From: Clostridia bacterium
GTDB lineage: Bacteria > Bacillota > Clostridia > TANB77 > CAG-508
DNA: 37,686 nt
Reading direction: 5' to 3'
Assembly: GCA_022790975.1 (NCBI GenBank)
Contig: JAAVYF010000041.1
Coordinates: forward strand, 1-37,686
The notes below the pieces were generated by a model that ran no database searches, was not told the DNA's origin, and saw only the letters and a list, made by a program, of their open reading frames with translations. Position numbers and translations under genes: made by a program. Positions 24,412-33,783 of this stretch are shown here, piece after piece (position 1 is the stretch's first letter; each line of letters opens with the position of its first letter).

Positions 24412-24897
24412 TTTAAAATTACTTCCTTTCCAAAATTCAGGTTTATATTATTAAAGGAACATCTTTTAATTTTAGATGTTTATTTTATTATGGCTAAAAT
24501 AAAATAAAATATTTTGGAAAAATTTGAAATCCTGAAATGTAAAAATTAGGAAAATTACAAAAATAAAACATTTAAAATATTTTTAAAAGAAAATCTTAAA
24601 CTAAAACAATGTATTGCATTATAATTTTAATTAAAGTAACAATAACACATATAAAAATTTAATATTTATTATAAAGCATAAAAAATATATTATAGATGTT
24701 TTTGATTAATTTAGTATATTAAAAGTAAGAGCAAAGAATAATTGTGAAATTTAATTAAAAGGTTAGTTAAAAAAAGTAGCTCTAACATTCATTGTAAAAA
24801 AATGAATGTATTGGATAAAATGCTATATTTTAGTAATTTTCTTCAATATTTTATAGTAAAAAAGAAAAAATATTTTAATGAAAATAGCATTAATGTA
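24412..24897. other. A+T-rich gap upstream of the S-box
   Basis: I see no gene in this stretch. It holds a small hairpin after 24430 (ATCTTTTAA region) and a stem TAGCTCTAACATTCATT/AATGAATG near 24777-24807. Coding frames here are short and lack ribosome sites. Confidence 0.5.
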
Positions 24898-24926
24898 TTG
24901 ACAATTAAGTATATAGATAGTAAAAT
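24898..24926 (+). promoter_or_regulatory. metK promoter
   Basis: TTGACA (24898-24903) and TAAAAT (24921-24926) with 17-base spacing, just before the S-box. Confidence 0.85.
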
Positions 24927-24931
24927 ATAAC

Positions 24932-25092
24932 CATTATCAAGAGTGGACGAGAGAATCGGCTTGATGACTCCACAGCAACCTGTTTTATTATATAGCAAGG
25001 TGCTAAAACCGACAAAGCAGAGGCTTTGAGTGATGATTTTATAAAGTAAAATCAAGATTTCAAGCTCTCTGTACACATGTACAGAGTTTTTT
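24932..25092 (+). promoter_or_regulatory. S-box (SAM-I) riboswitch with terminator, upstream of metK
   Basis: The aptamer core is recognisable: TATCAAGAGTGG, TGATGACTCCAC, AGCAACCT, CAAGGTGCTAAA and a 3' AAAGCAGAG region, as in SAM-I riboswitches. The expression platform is the hairpin CTCTGTAC/GTACAGAG (25067-25074 with 25079-25086), loop ACAT, then six T. High SAM should favour the terminator and turn metK off. The P2/P3 segments differ from the commonest consensus but keep the pairing. Confidence 0.92.
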
Positions 25093-25238
25093 GTTTAAAA
25101 ATTTAAAATTAAGCAGAAGATAGTTATTTTAAGAAATTGTAATATTGAAATATAAAATCATGATTAAGTAAAAAGTAACAAATAAAAATGATTGTATCAA
25201 GAATAATCATTTAGTTATAGTAAGAGGAGGAATAAAAA

Positions 25239-26384
25239 ATGAGAAAATTATTTACATCAGAAAGCGTAACAGAAGGGCATCCAGACAAATTATGCGATTA
25301 TATTTCAGATAGTGTATTAGATGCATATTTTTCACAAGATCCAAATTCTAGAGTGGCTTGTGAAACTGTTGCAGGAAAAGGACAAGTAGTTGTAACAGGA
25401 GAAATTACTAGTAATTCAAAAGATATTGATATTGAAGCTGTTGTTAGAAATGCTATAAAAGAAGTTGGATATGATAATGAAAATACAGATATTGATTATA
25501 AAACTTGTAAAGTTTTGTTAAATATTTCAAAACAATCAGCAGATATTGCATTAGGTGTTGATAAATCTTATGAAGATAAAGAAGGAGAAAATGTTGAATC
25601 TGAAGGTGCTGGAGATCAAGGTTTAATGTTTGGGTTTGCATGTGATGAAACTAAAGAATTGATGCCACTTCCAATTTCTCTTGCACATAAACTTTCTAAA
25701 AAATTAACAGAAGTTAGAAAAAATGGAGAAATAGATTATATTAGACCAGATGGAAAAACTCAAGTAACTATAGAATATGAAAATGATAAACCAATTAGAG
25801 TAGATACAATAGTTGTTTCTACACAACATTTAGAAAATGCAAATTTAGATGTTTTAAAAAAAGATATAAAAGAAAAAGTTATAAATGCAGTAGTTCCAAA
25901 AGAATTATTAGATGATAAAACTAAGTATTATATTAATCCAACAGGAAGATTTGTAATAGGAGGACCTTTAGGTGATAGTGGCTTAACAGGTAGAAAAATT
26001 ATAGTAGATACTTATGGTGGATATAGCCGTCATGGAGGAGGTGCTTTTTCAGGAAAAGATCCAAGTAAAGTAGATAGGTCAGCAGCATATATGGCAAGAT
26101 ATATTGCTAAAAATGTTGTAGCAAATGGATATGCAAAAAAATGCGAAATTCAATTTTCATATGCAATAGGAGTTGCAAAACCAGTTTCAATTTATGTAGA
26201 CACATTTGGAACTGCTACAATTCCAGAAGATGAAATTGTTAAGAAAATAGAAAGTACATTTAATTTAACTCCAAGAGGAATAATAAATACACTTGGTTTA
26301 AGAAAGCCTATTTATAGAAAAACAACAAATTATGGTCACTTTGGTAAAGAAAGTTTGCCATGGGAACAAATTATTAAATTTTAA
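25239..26384 (+). CDS. metK: S-adenosylmethionine synthetase MetK
   Basis: 381 residues, normal length. [18 protein letters not shown] at the start, the [12 protein letters not shown] methionine/ATP motif (about 123-134) and [19 protein letters not shown] (about 265-283) are all intact. It makes SAM from methionine and ATP. AGGAGGAA precedes the ATG. Controlled by the SAM riboswitch upstream, closing a feedback loop. CGT is used for Arg in SRHGGG, showing that CGT is read normally. Confidence 0.98.
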   Translation: MRKLFTSESVTEGHPDKLCDYISDSVLDAYFSQDPNSRVACETVAGKGQVVVTGEITSNSKDIDIEAVVRNAIKEVGYDNENTDIDYKTCKVLLNISKQSADIALGVDKSYEDKEGENVESEGAGDQGLMFGFACDETKELMPLPISLAHKLSKKLTEVRKNGEIDYIRPDGKTQVTIEYENDKPIRVDTIVVSTQHLENANLDVLKKDIKEKVINAVVPKELLDDKTKYYINPTGRFVIGGPLGDSGLTGRKIIVDTYGGYSRHGGGAFSGKDPSKVDRSAAYMARYIAKNVVANGYAKKCEIQFSYAIGVAKPVSIYVDTFGTATIPEDEIVKKIESTFNLTPRGIINTLGLRKPIYRKTTNYGHFGKESLPWEQIIKF

Positions 26385-26593
26385 AAGTTATATATAAATT
26401 ATTATATATAAGAGTTTAGTAAATTTATTTAACATTTGTTAGAATTTAAATATTTAAACTATTATATATTATTTAAAATAATAAATATTAGTAATATAAA
26501 AATTGTTAGTTTAATATCTGTTAGAATTTTAATATTGAAGTTATTAGATATTATTTAAATAATAAATTTTTAATAAAAGATTAGGAATAAAAT

Positions 26594-27076
26594 ATGTTAA
26601 CAATAAATGTTTTATGTGTTGGAAAAATAAAAGAAAATTATTTAAAAGATGGTATAAATGAATATTCAAAAAGACTTTCTAAATATTGTAATTTAAATAT
26701 AATAGAAGTTTCAGATGAAAAGCTTCCAGAAAAATTAAATGATAATATTATAACATCTATAAAAAGTGAAGAGGCAAAAAAGATGTTAGGAAACTTAAAA
26801 AAGGATACATATTTAATTTGTTTAGATTTAAAAGGAAAAGAATATTCTTCAGAGGAATTTTCTAAAAAATTAGATTTATTAAAAGTTGAAGGAAATAGTA
26901 ATATTACATTTATAATAGGAGGAACATTAGGAATTGGTAATGAAATATTAAGTATTTCCAATGAAAAAATATGTTTTTCAAAAATGACATTTCCTCATCA
27001 ATTAATTAGAATGTTTTTATTAGAACAGCTTTTTAGAGCTTTTAAGATTTCTAATGGTGAAACATACCATAGATAA
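26594..27076 (+). CDS. rlmH: 23S rRNA pseudouridine1915 N3-methyltransferase RlmH
   Basis: 160 residues, normal length. SPOUT fold signature: IGGTLGIGNEIL (about 116-127), FPHQLIRMFLLEQLFRAFKI and the invariant C-terminus ETYHR. It methylates pseudouridine 1915 in helix 69 of 23S rRNA using SAM; placement downstream of metK may be coincidental. AGGA precedes the ATG. Confidence 0.96.
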   Translation: MLTINVLCVGKIKENYLKDGINEYSKRLSKYCNLNIIEVSDEKLPEKLNDNIITSIKSEEAKKMLGNLKKDTYLICLDLKGKEYSSEEFSKKLDLLKVEGNSNITFIIGGTLGIGNEILSISNEKICFSKMTFPHQLIRMFLLEQLFRAFKISNGETYHR

Positions 27077-27120
27077 TATTCACAATATAAAAATATTAAT
27101 AATATAAATAAATAATGTTA

Positions 27121-27165
27121 AAAAATTGAGTTATAAAAATCTAATTTTATAACTCAATTTTTTAT
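27121..27165. terminator. Terminator after rlmH
   Basis: An 18-bp perfect stem (27121-27138 with 27145-27162) with T run. A second 12-bp inverted repeat (TCTTAATAATTA, 27192-27203 with 27212-27223) lies nearer yebC and may serve that convergent gene. Confidence 0.8.
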
Positions 27166-27253
27166 AAATTATATATCATTTTTTTATAAAGTCTTAATAA
27201 TTAGAAATTTTTAATAATTAAGATTTTATATTAAAATATTTATTAAATTTTAA

Positions 27254-27979
27254 TTATTCATCCCAATTATGATAAACTTCAAGAACATCATCTAAGTCTT
27301 CTAAATTGTCAATTAATCTTTGCATTTTTTCTGCAGAGGCTTCATCAAGTTCAACATAAGTGCTTGGAATCATTTGAATACCAGCTTCTAAAAATGATAA
27401 TCCTTTAGAAGTTAAAGCTTCTGTTACATTACTAAAGTCAGATGGCAATGTTTTTATTTCATAAACTTCATCTTCAGAAGAAAAATCTTCTGCGCCAGCT
27501 TCTAAAGCTTCCATCATTAAATCGTCTTCTGAAAGAGAACACCCTTCTTTTTCAATTACTATAACGCCTTTTGATTCAAACATATAAGATACACATCCAC
27601 TTGTTCCTAAATTTCCACCAGCTTTATCAAAAATGTGTCTAACGTCAGCAGCAGTTCTATTTTTATTATCTGTACTGGCTTTAACAATAACTGCAACACC
27701 ATTTGTTCCATATCCTTCATAAGTCATATCTTCATAGTTAGCAGAATTTCCTTCTCCAGCAGCTTTTTTAATTGCATTGTTTATTGTGTCATTAGGCATG
27801 TTATTAGCCTTACATTTTGAAATAATATCTTTTAGTTTAGAGTTTCCAGCGGGGTCAGGGCCACCTTGTTTAACTGCAACCATTATTTCTCTACCTAATT
27901 TTGTAAAAATTTTTCCTCTTGCAGCATCTGCTTTTCCTTTTTTTGCTGCAATATTGTGCCATTTTGAATGTCCTGACAT
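27254..27979 (-). CDS. yebC: YebC/PmpR-family protein
   Basis: 241 residues, normal length. N-terminal [20 protein letters not shown] and [20 protein letters not shown] are the family signature, followed by [13 protein letters not shown] and a C-terminal acidic half. YebC proteins were long annotated as transcription regulators; some recent work links them to translation of proline-rich stretches. The ATG follows GGAGG. Divergent from gpr across a 270-base gap. Confidence 0.96.
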   Translation of the reverse strand: MSGHSKWHNIAAKKGKADAARGKIFTKLGREIMVAVKQGGPDPAGNSKLKDIISKCKANNMPNDTINNAIKKAAGEGNSANYEDMTYEGYGTNGVAVIVKASTDNKNRTAADVRHIFDKAGGNLGTSGCVSYMFESKGVIVIEKEGCSLSEDDLMMEALEAGAEDFSSEDEVYEIKTLPSDFSNVTEALTSKGLSFLEAGIQMIPSTYVELDEASAEKMQRLIDNLEDLDDVLEVYHNWDE

Positions 27980-28059
27980 ATTTTACTCCTCCTTTAATTT
28001 CAATTATTTAAACATTTTATCACATTTAGTTCAATTTGTGTAGTATTTTTAAAAATTTC

Positions 28060-28180
28060 TTGAACTTCCAGAAAAACTTCCTAAACTTTCGTGGACTTTC
28101 GGAATTTCGTGGACGGTTCCAAAAAGTTCACTTTTTCAAATTTGCATTTTTAAACTTTTTTCGCACTTCAAATTGTTCTT
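28060..28180. other. Pyrimidine-rich tract with short repeats between yebC and gpr
   Basis: AACTTCC occurs twice (28063-28069, 28075-28081) and TTTCGTGGAC twice (28087-28096, 28105-28114, period 18). AAAAGTTCA recurs further on. No ORF or rRNA/tRNA structure fits. It may contain the sporulation promoter of gpr, but I cannot assign boxes. Confidence 0.4.
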
Positions 28181-28250
28181 AAAAGTTCAAAAGTCTGTAT
28201 AAATTTTCCAATATAACAAATAATAAGAAAAATTTAAGGAGGGATGAGCT

Positions 28251-29181
28251 ATGCAATTTAGAACAGATATGGCTGATGAAAGAAGAGATTTGTATAGAAA
28301 AGCCAATCAAATAGAAAATGAAATAGATGGGATTGAATGTGAGGTTCAAGAAGAAGAAGGTATTAGAATAACAAGAGTAAAAATTTTAAATGAAAATGGA
28401 GAAAATGCTTTAAATAAAAAAATTGGAAATTATATTACAATTGATTTGAAAAAAGTTTCAAATTTACCAGATAAAAAGGCTGAGCATATTGAAGATGTTA
28501 TAGCAAAAGAATTAAAAGAAGTCTTAGAAAAACACATAAATCCAGAAGATGAAATATTAGTTGTTGGACTCGGAAATGATGAATTAATTGCAGATGCATT
28601 AGGCTCTAAAGTAGTTGATAATATTGAAGTTACTAGACATATAAAAAAATATTATCCTCAATTTTTAAAAGAAGGTAGTAGAAGTATAAGTGCAATCGCT
28701 CCAGGAGTTATGGGAAAAACTGGAATTGAAACACTTGAAGTGGTGCAAGGTTTAGTTGAAAGTATAAAACCAAAAGCATTAATAGTAATAGATAGTTTAG
28801 CGTCAAGAAGTATTGAAAGAATTAGTAAATCAATCCAGATTTCTGATACAGGAATAGTTCCAGGTGGTGGTGTTGGAAATACTAGGCTTCGGTCTTACAA
28901 AAGATACCTTAAAAATTCCAGTAATTGCCCTAGGAGTACCAACAGCAGTTGAAACAGCTGTTATTGTTAATGATTCTTTAGATTTATTTATTGGAAAACT
29001 TCAAGATGAGGCTAAATCAAATGACTATCTTAATAAATTAAAAGAAGAGGATAATTATGAAGAAATAAAAGAAGCCTTAAATCCACAAGATTATAATTTA
29101 ATTGTAACTCCAAAAGAAATAGATGAACTTATGGAAGACTTATCTAAATTTGTAGCTAATGGAATAAATATTGCATTATAA
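28251..29181 (+). CDS. gpr: Germination protease GPR, read with a +1 shift at CGG
   Basis: 213 codons from the ATG at 28251, skip C28890, then 96 codons from GGT 28891: 309 residues. The joint reads GNTRL|GLTKDTLKIPVIALG, which follows the family pattern (GNxRxxLxxDTLGIPVIAIGVPT). N-terminal FRTDMADERRDLYRK and the middle VVGLGNDELIADALG, SAIAPGVMGKTG are intact. GPR degrades small acid-soluble spore proteins during germination and is made as a zymogen in the forespore. AAGGAGG precedes the start. Marks the organism as spore-forming or derived from spore formers. Confidence 0.93.
28890..28892 (+). other. gpr: +1 frameshift site 5: CTT C GGT
   Basis: Zero-frame CGG after CTT in gpr. Skipping C28890 restores GLTKDTL; the zero frame stays open for about 20 codons before TGA, so no stop codon lies close to the site. 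Confidence 0.9.
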
Positions 29182-29290
29182 CTAAAAATAATTACTGAAA
29201 AATATTGTAAATACAGACATACACTAATTTTAAAAATCTGAGTATTATACATGTAGAATAGTTTTAAATTTATAGTGAAAGGAATGTCTT

Positions 29291-29782
29291 ATGAAATCTA
29301 TTTGTCTAAAAACAAATAATGATGAAATAATTTCTTGTATGATAAGAAAACTAGAAGATGAATTTGAAGATATTATTATTTCCTCAAATCAATTTAAAAT
29401 ATACAAGAATGTTATTGTGCATTATATTGGAGAAAATGAAAAAAGTTTTAGACTTAAAATAGCAGAATTAATAAGTTATATAATTGAAAATTTCTATGAA
29501 GAACAAATTTTAGATAAAATTATAGATGAAAATTATTGTTATTTTGAAACTTTTGAAAGAGATGTTATACTTAAAATTAGTGAAAAGATTATAGAGCTTC
29601 AAGAAACTAGTTTTAAATATAAAAATGAAATTTTAAAAGGGCTTGTATATGAATATTTTTTAGATGATAATAAAATCATGATTTTAGATGGATTTGTTAA
29701 TTTTAGACTAAAACCATATTTAGAAGTTTTAGACTATGTTGTAGATACTTCTGTTACTAATTTTGTTTTAGGATTGCAATAA
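29291..29782 (+). CDS. YtxC-like sporulation protein, short form
   Basis: 163 residues. The sequence EYFLDDNKIMILDGFVNFRL, then PYLEVLDYVVD, resembles the family YtxC, uncharacterised sporulation-linked proteins usually near 280 residues. Here the protein ends soon after that motif, so it is either a short natural form or lacks the C-terminal half. I see no continuation in other frames and no CGG near the end. It follows gpr, another sporulation gene. The start is ATG with GAAAGGAAT upstream. Confidence 0.6.
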   Translation: MKSICLKTNNDEIISCMIRKLEDEFEDIIISSNQFKIYKNVIVHYIGENEKSFRLKIAELISYIIENFYEEQILDKIIDENYCYFETFERDVILKISEKIIELQETSFKYKNEILKGLVYEYFLDDNKIMILDGFVNFRLKPYLEVLDYVVDTSVTNFVLGLQ

Positions 29783-29910
29783 AATAATATATATGTTAAA
29801 ATTTTTAAATTAAAAGTGTATAAAGACTTTATCTATTTTTTATTATTTATTATATAGAATTTAGATAAAGTTGTAATTATTTTAAATTGGATTAGATAAC
29901 GGAGGAAAAA

Positions 29911-30610
29911 ATGCCAATATTCATAATAAAAATCATAGCATGTATTTTTATGGTAGTAGATCATATAAAATATGCAATTCCTTCTACTTGGAATGATTTT
30001 ACTTTGTATTTTCGGAAGAATATCATTTCCATTATTTGCATTTACAATAGTTGAAGGATATGTGCATACTAGAAGCTTTAAGGATTATTTGTTTAGAATT
30101 ATTATTGCAGCTATATTTTCACAGATTCCATGTATGTTATTTAATAGTTTGCCAGAATTAAATAGGTTTGAGCTAAATGTTATGTTTACACTCGCTTTTG
30201 GTCTTATAGCAATAAAGTTATATGAAGCTATTGATAACACATTTTTAAAATACTTTTGTGTTCTTAGTATTGGAATTTTATCATTAATAGTCCAGGCAGA
30301 TTATAAAATGTATGGAGTTATGATAATTTTTGTTTTATATTTATTTAGAGATAGCAAATTAAAAAAAACAATTGCATTTATATTAGTTGTAACAATAAGA
30401 TATTTATTTAGAATTTGGTATTATAAAACAGGATTTAGTGAATATATGATAAAAATGTGCTTATTTACATTAGTTTCATTAATTTTTATATTGTTATATA
30501 ATAGAAAACAAGGTCCAAAGTTAAAAAAGTTTTATTATTGGTTTTATCCTGTGCATATGTTAATACTTTATTTAGTTTCTCCATATACAGGAATTATTGA
30601 TGTATTTTAG
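29911..30610 (+). CDS. TraX-family membrane protein, read with a +1 shift at CGG
   Basis: 34 codons from the ATG at 29911, skip C30013, then 198 codons from GGA 30014: 232 residues. The joint reads TLYF|GRISFPLFAFTIVEG, the conserved TraX motif (GRIAFPIFAFLLVEG), which needs both parts: MVVDHIKY lies before the joint and RISFP after it. About seven membrane helices follow. TraX of the F plasmid acetylates pilin; chromosomal Firmicute members are acyltransferase-like with unknown targets. GGAGG precedes the start. Confidence 0.88.
30013..30015 (+). other. +1 frameshift site 6: TTT C GGA
   Basis: Zero-frame CGG after TTT in the traX-like gene. Skipping C30013 restores GRISFPLF. Confidence 0.9.
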
Positions 30611-30720
30611 AATTTTGAATTTTTGAAAAAGTATTATTCATTAATATAAAAAATGTGTTGAAAAAATATTGAAATAAATATATAATAAATTACATGAAAT
30701 TTATACAAAGGAGAAAACAA

Positions 30721-31527
30721 ATGTTAAAAAGTAAAAAAGGAATTACATTAATAGTATTAATAATAACAATAATAGTACTTTTAATATTAGCTGGAGTAAG
30801 CATTAGTTTAGTAGCAGGAGATAGTGGAATATTAAGTAAAGCTTTAGATGCTTCAGAAAATACAAGAGCTGGAGTTGTAGAAGAAGAAAAATATTTATGG
30901 GAAAATGAAAAGAAAATGGCGCAAAATGATGAGAACTCAAGTGTAAAAGTTGAAACACAAGAAGAATTATTAGAAAGATTAGTAAAAAATGGTTCATTAA
31001 CAAATAATGAAAAAACAAAAATAGAAGAAACAGGAGAAGTTACAATAGGAAATAAAACAATAGTGTTTGAGAAAAAAGAAGATTTGTACTCTGTAATTTA
31101 TACAGACGGAGCAGAATCTGAAGTGGTTTTTTCTGACCAAGTTTATAATGGATTAAAAGAAAATGATGATACTCCAATATTTGTTGGAACTCCAAATAGA
31201 ATAGGATATATTTTTTTGGGATGGGCTCCTGCGATAAATAGTAAAATTTCAAAAGAGCATGGAGATTCTGATAGGATAATTCATTATACTGCTACTTGGA
31301 AAAAAGATGATAATACTTATACTGTTACATATACGGACGATGTATATGGTACAGTAGTGTTCCCAGATCAAGGTTTCGAAGGGCTCAAAAGGGGAAATGA
31401 AACTCCTCAATTTCTGGGTAATTGTCCACAAAGAGATGGATATACTTTTATAGGATGGTTACCAGAAGTATCTCCATTTGTTACAGGTGATATAGTATAT
31501 AAAGCTCAATGGAAAAATGAAAATTAA
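30721..31527 (+). CDS. Pilin-like N-terminus with InlB-type B repeats
   Basis: 268 residues from the ATG at 30721 (AAAGGAG upstream; an ATG at 30694 lies before that site). The start KKGITLIVLIITIIVLLILA resembles a type IV prepilin N-terminus (Gly then hydrophobic helix), although Glu at +5 is absent. Two Listeria-Bacteroides (InlB B, Flg_new) repeats follow (about 120-190 and 195-265), with GYIFLGWAP and GYTFIGWLP. Probably a surface protein or pseudopilin; such proteins are numerous in low-G+C gut Clostridia. Confidence 0.85.
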   Translation: MLKSKKGITLIVLIITIIVLLILAGVSISLVAGDSGILSKALDASENTRAGVVEEEKYLWENEKKMAQNDENSSVKVETQEELLERLVKNGSLTNNEKTKIEETGEVTIGNKTIVFEKKEDLYSVIYTDGAESEVVFSDQVYNGLKENDDTPIFVGTPNRIGYIFLGWAPAINSKISKEHGDSDRIIHYTATWKKDDNTYTVTYTDDVYGTVVFPDQGFEGLKRGNETPQFLGNCPQRDGYTFIGWLPEVSPFVTGDIVYKAQWKNEN

Positions 31528-31551
31528 CAGTCGAAAAGTTATATTTAGAAT

Positions 31552-31592
31552 AAAGTAAAAGATGATAAAAAGGTTATCTTTTACTTTAAATT
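31552..31592 (+). terminator. Terminator after the pilin-like gene
   Basis: AAAGTAAAAGAT (31552-31563) pairs with ATCTTTTACTTT (31576-31587), followed by a T-rich run. Confidence 0.8.
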
Positions 31593-31606
31593 TTTAACAA
31601 AAACTC

Positions 31607-31635
31607 TTGACAAATACATTCAAGTGATGTAAAGT
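31607..31635 (+). promoter_or_regulatory. Promoter of ylxM-ffh
   Basis: TTGACA (31607-31612) and TAAAGT (31630-31635) with 17-base spacing. A better -10, TATAAT, lies at 31635-31640 but with a 22-base gap. Confidence 0.6.
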
Positions 31636-31670
31636 ATAATAGCATTACAAATTAAGGGGTGATAATCTGA

Positions 31671-32021
31671 GTGGAAAATGCAGTTAAGATAAGTATTTTA
31701 TTAGAAATATATGGTAAACTTTTAACAGAAAAACAATTTGTATTATTAGATGATTATTATAATAAAGATTTATCTTTATCAGAAATTGCAGAAAATCAGA
31801 AAATCACAAGGCAAGCTGTTAGAGATAATTTAAAAAAAGGTGAAAATAAACTTTTTGAATATGAAGAAAAATTAGAGCTTATGAAAAAATTTGAAATGCA
31901 AAAAAGTGAATTAGAAATAATACTATCTGAAATAAAAAAAGTAGAAAATTGTTCTAATGGTGATAATTCAAAAAAATTAAAACTTATAGAACAAAAGTTG
32001 GAAAAATTTAGTTTAATATAA
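31671..32021 (+). CDS. ylxM: YlxM, SRP-associated helix-turn-helix protein
   Basis: 116 residues. The start is GTG at 31671 with AAGGGGTGAT about ten bases upstream; no in-frame ATG is available. ENAVKISILLEIYGKLLTEKQ is the usual N-terminus, then a sigma-factor region-4-like helix-turn-helix (LSLSEIAENQKITRQAVRDN) and a charged helical tail. YlxM (UPF0122) lies before ffh in most Firmicutes and is thought to act with the signal recognition particle. Confidence 0.94.
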   Translation: MENAVKISILLEIYGKLLTEKQFVLLDDYYNKDLSLSEIAENQKITRQAVRDNLKKGENKLFEYEEKLELMKKFEMQKSELEIILSEIKKVENCSNGDNSKKLKLIEQKLEKFSLI

Positions 32022-32061
32022 ATAAAACAGATAAAATTATTTTTTGCGGAGGAGAAATGAT

Positions 32062-33418
32062 ATGGCATTTGAGGGACTATCTAATAGATTACAAGAGATA
32101 ACAAGAAAGTTAAGTGGAAAGTCTAGAATTAATGAATCAGACTTAAAAGAAGTTTTAAGAGAAGTAAAACTCGCATTGTTAGAAGCAGATGTAAACTACA
32201 AAATAGTTAAAGATTTCGTTAAAACTATAGAAGAAAAGGCCCTTGGACAAGATGTATTAAAATCATTAACTCCAGGTCAACAAGTTGTAAAAATTGTTAG
32301 AGATGAATTAACTGCTTTGCTTCGGAGGTTCTGAAAGTAAAATCAATTTTACTCCTAATCCACCAACAGTAATAATGTTAGTTGGACTTCAAGGTTCTGG
32401 TAAAACAACAACAGCAGGTAAGCTTGCAAATAGAATTAGAAAACAAGGAAAAAAACCATTATTGGTTGCATGTGATGTATATAGACCAGCAGCTATTAAG
32501 CAATTACAAGTAGTAGGAAAAAGCTTAGATATACCTGTATATGCGAATGAAGGAAGTAAAGATGTTAATTCAATTGCAAAACAGGCAATGAATGTTGCAA
32601 TATCAAAACTAAATGATGTTGTAATTATAGATACAGCAGGTCGTTTGCAAATTGATGAAGCTCTTATGAATGAGCTTAAAGATTTAAAGAAAAATGTAAA
32701 ACCACATGAAATTATGTTAGTAGTAGACTCAATGACAGGTCAAGATGCAGTTAACATAGCAGACACATTTGATAAAGAACTTGGAATTGATGGAGTTGTA
32801 CTTACAAAATTAGATGGAGATACCAGAGGTGGTGCAGCATTATCTGTTAAAAGTATTACTGGTAAACCAATTAAATTTATTGGTACAGGTGAAAAATTAA
32901 GCGATTTTGAAGAATTTTATCCAGACAGAATGGCATCAAGAATTTTAGGAATGGGAGATATTCTTTCAATTATAGATAAAGCAGAAGAAACATTCGATTT
33001 AGAACAAGCAGAAGCATTAGAAAAAAGACTTAAGAAAAATAAATTTGACTTAGAGGATTATTTAGCTCAATTAAGACAAATGAAAAAGATGGGTTCATTT
33101 TCATCAATATTAAAAATGATACCAGGACTAGGGAGTAAACTTAAAGATATTCAAATAGATGATAAAGAATTCTTAAAAATAGAAGCAATGATTTGTTCAA
33201 TGACTTTAGAAGAAAGAAGAAATCCAAATATATTAAATGGAAGTAGACGTTTGAGAATTGCAAATGGTAGTGGAACTACAGTTCAAGGTATAAATCAATT
33301 TATGAAATCATTTGAAATGACTCAAAAAATGATGAAGGAGATGAATTCTCCTAAAAAGATGAAACAAATGATGAAAAAAATGAATATGGATACATCAGAT
33401 TTCGATAATTTAAAATAG
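32062..33418 (+). CDS. ffh: Signal recognition particle GTPase Ffh, read with a +1 shift at CGG
   Basis: 87 codons from the ATG at 32062 (GGAGGAG seven bases upstream), skip C32323, then 364 codons from GGA 32324: 451 residues, the normal size. The joint reads LTALL|GGSESKINF, in line with B. subtilis LTELMGGEESKI, with no residue gained or lost. GTPase motifs GLQGSGKTTT, DVYRPAAIKQL, DTAGRL and TKLDGD are intact, and the C-terminal Met-rich M domain binds SRP RNA and signal peptides. Ffh is essential in most bacteria, so this gene should be functional. The zero frame ends at TGA 32332. Confidence 0.95.
32323..32325 (+). other. ffh: +1 frameshift site 7: CTT C GGA
   Basis: Zero-frame CGG after CTT in ffh, with TGA three codons later. 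Skipping C32323 restores the conserved GG-ES segment between the N and G domains. The strongest single site because of gene essentiality. Confidence 0.93.
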
Positions 33419-33511
33419 TTATTAATTTGAAAAAATTAAAAATCAAATAAGTTTTGGTAATAAAATTTTTTCAATTTAAATAAATAAATAAAAAATGCGG
33501 AGGTGAATTTA

Positions 33512-33748
33512 ATGGTAAAAATTAGATTACAAAGAGAAGGAAAGAAAAAAGCACCTTTCTATCATATAGTAGTTGCTGATTCTAGAAGTCCAAGAGATGG
33601 AAAAATAGTTGAACAAATAGGAACATATGACCCAATGACAAATCCATCAACAGTAGTTATAGATAATGAAAAATTAGCTACATGGATAAAAAATGGAGCA
33701 AAACCAACAGACTCTGTTAAACAATTAATTGAAAAAGCTACAAAGTAA
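33512..33748 (+). CDS. rpsP: Ribosomal protein bS16
   Basis: 78 residues from the ATG at 33512 (GGAGGTG eight bases upstream). [20 protein letters not shown] and [17 protein letters not shown] are diagnostic of S16. Component of the 30S subunit. First gene of the rpsP-khpA-rimM-trmD-rplS operon. Confidence 0.98.
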   Translation: MVKIRLQREGKKKAPFYHIVVADSRSPRDGKIVEQIGTYDPMTNPSTVVIDNEKLATWIKNGAKPTDSVKQLIEKATK

Positions 33749-33783
33749 TTTCATAATAGCAGATGTAAGAAAGGATGATATTT

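Noticed and set aside
29911..30610. TraX-like gene as sign of a second conjugative element
   Set aside because: Chromosomal TraX homologs are common in Firmicutes, and no other transfer gene is near.
16122..32325. Systematic sequencing or assembly error as the cause of the seven extra C bases
   Set aside because: Homopolymer or methylation-type errors would not always create a CGG codon before a Gly codon in frame, and the same T-T-G-G contexts occur unaltered many times in the same genes. It cannot be fully excluded without reads, so it is listed as the main check.
16122..32325. The broken genes as ordinary pseudogenes
   Set aside because: Each has only C-before-GG defects, no other decay, and one is ffh. 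Pseudogenes collect mixed stops and indels.
32323..32334. Stop-codon-dependent +1 shift as in prfB
   Set aside because: Distance from the CGG to the next zero-frame stop varies from two to about twenty codons, and no Shine-Dalgarno-like element is shared.
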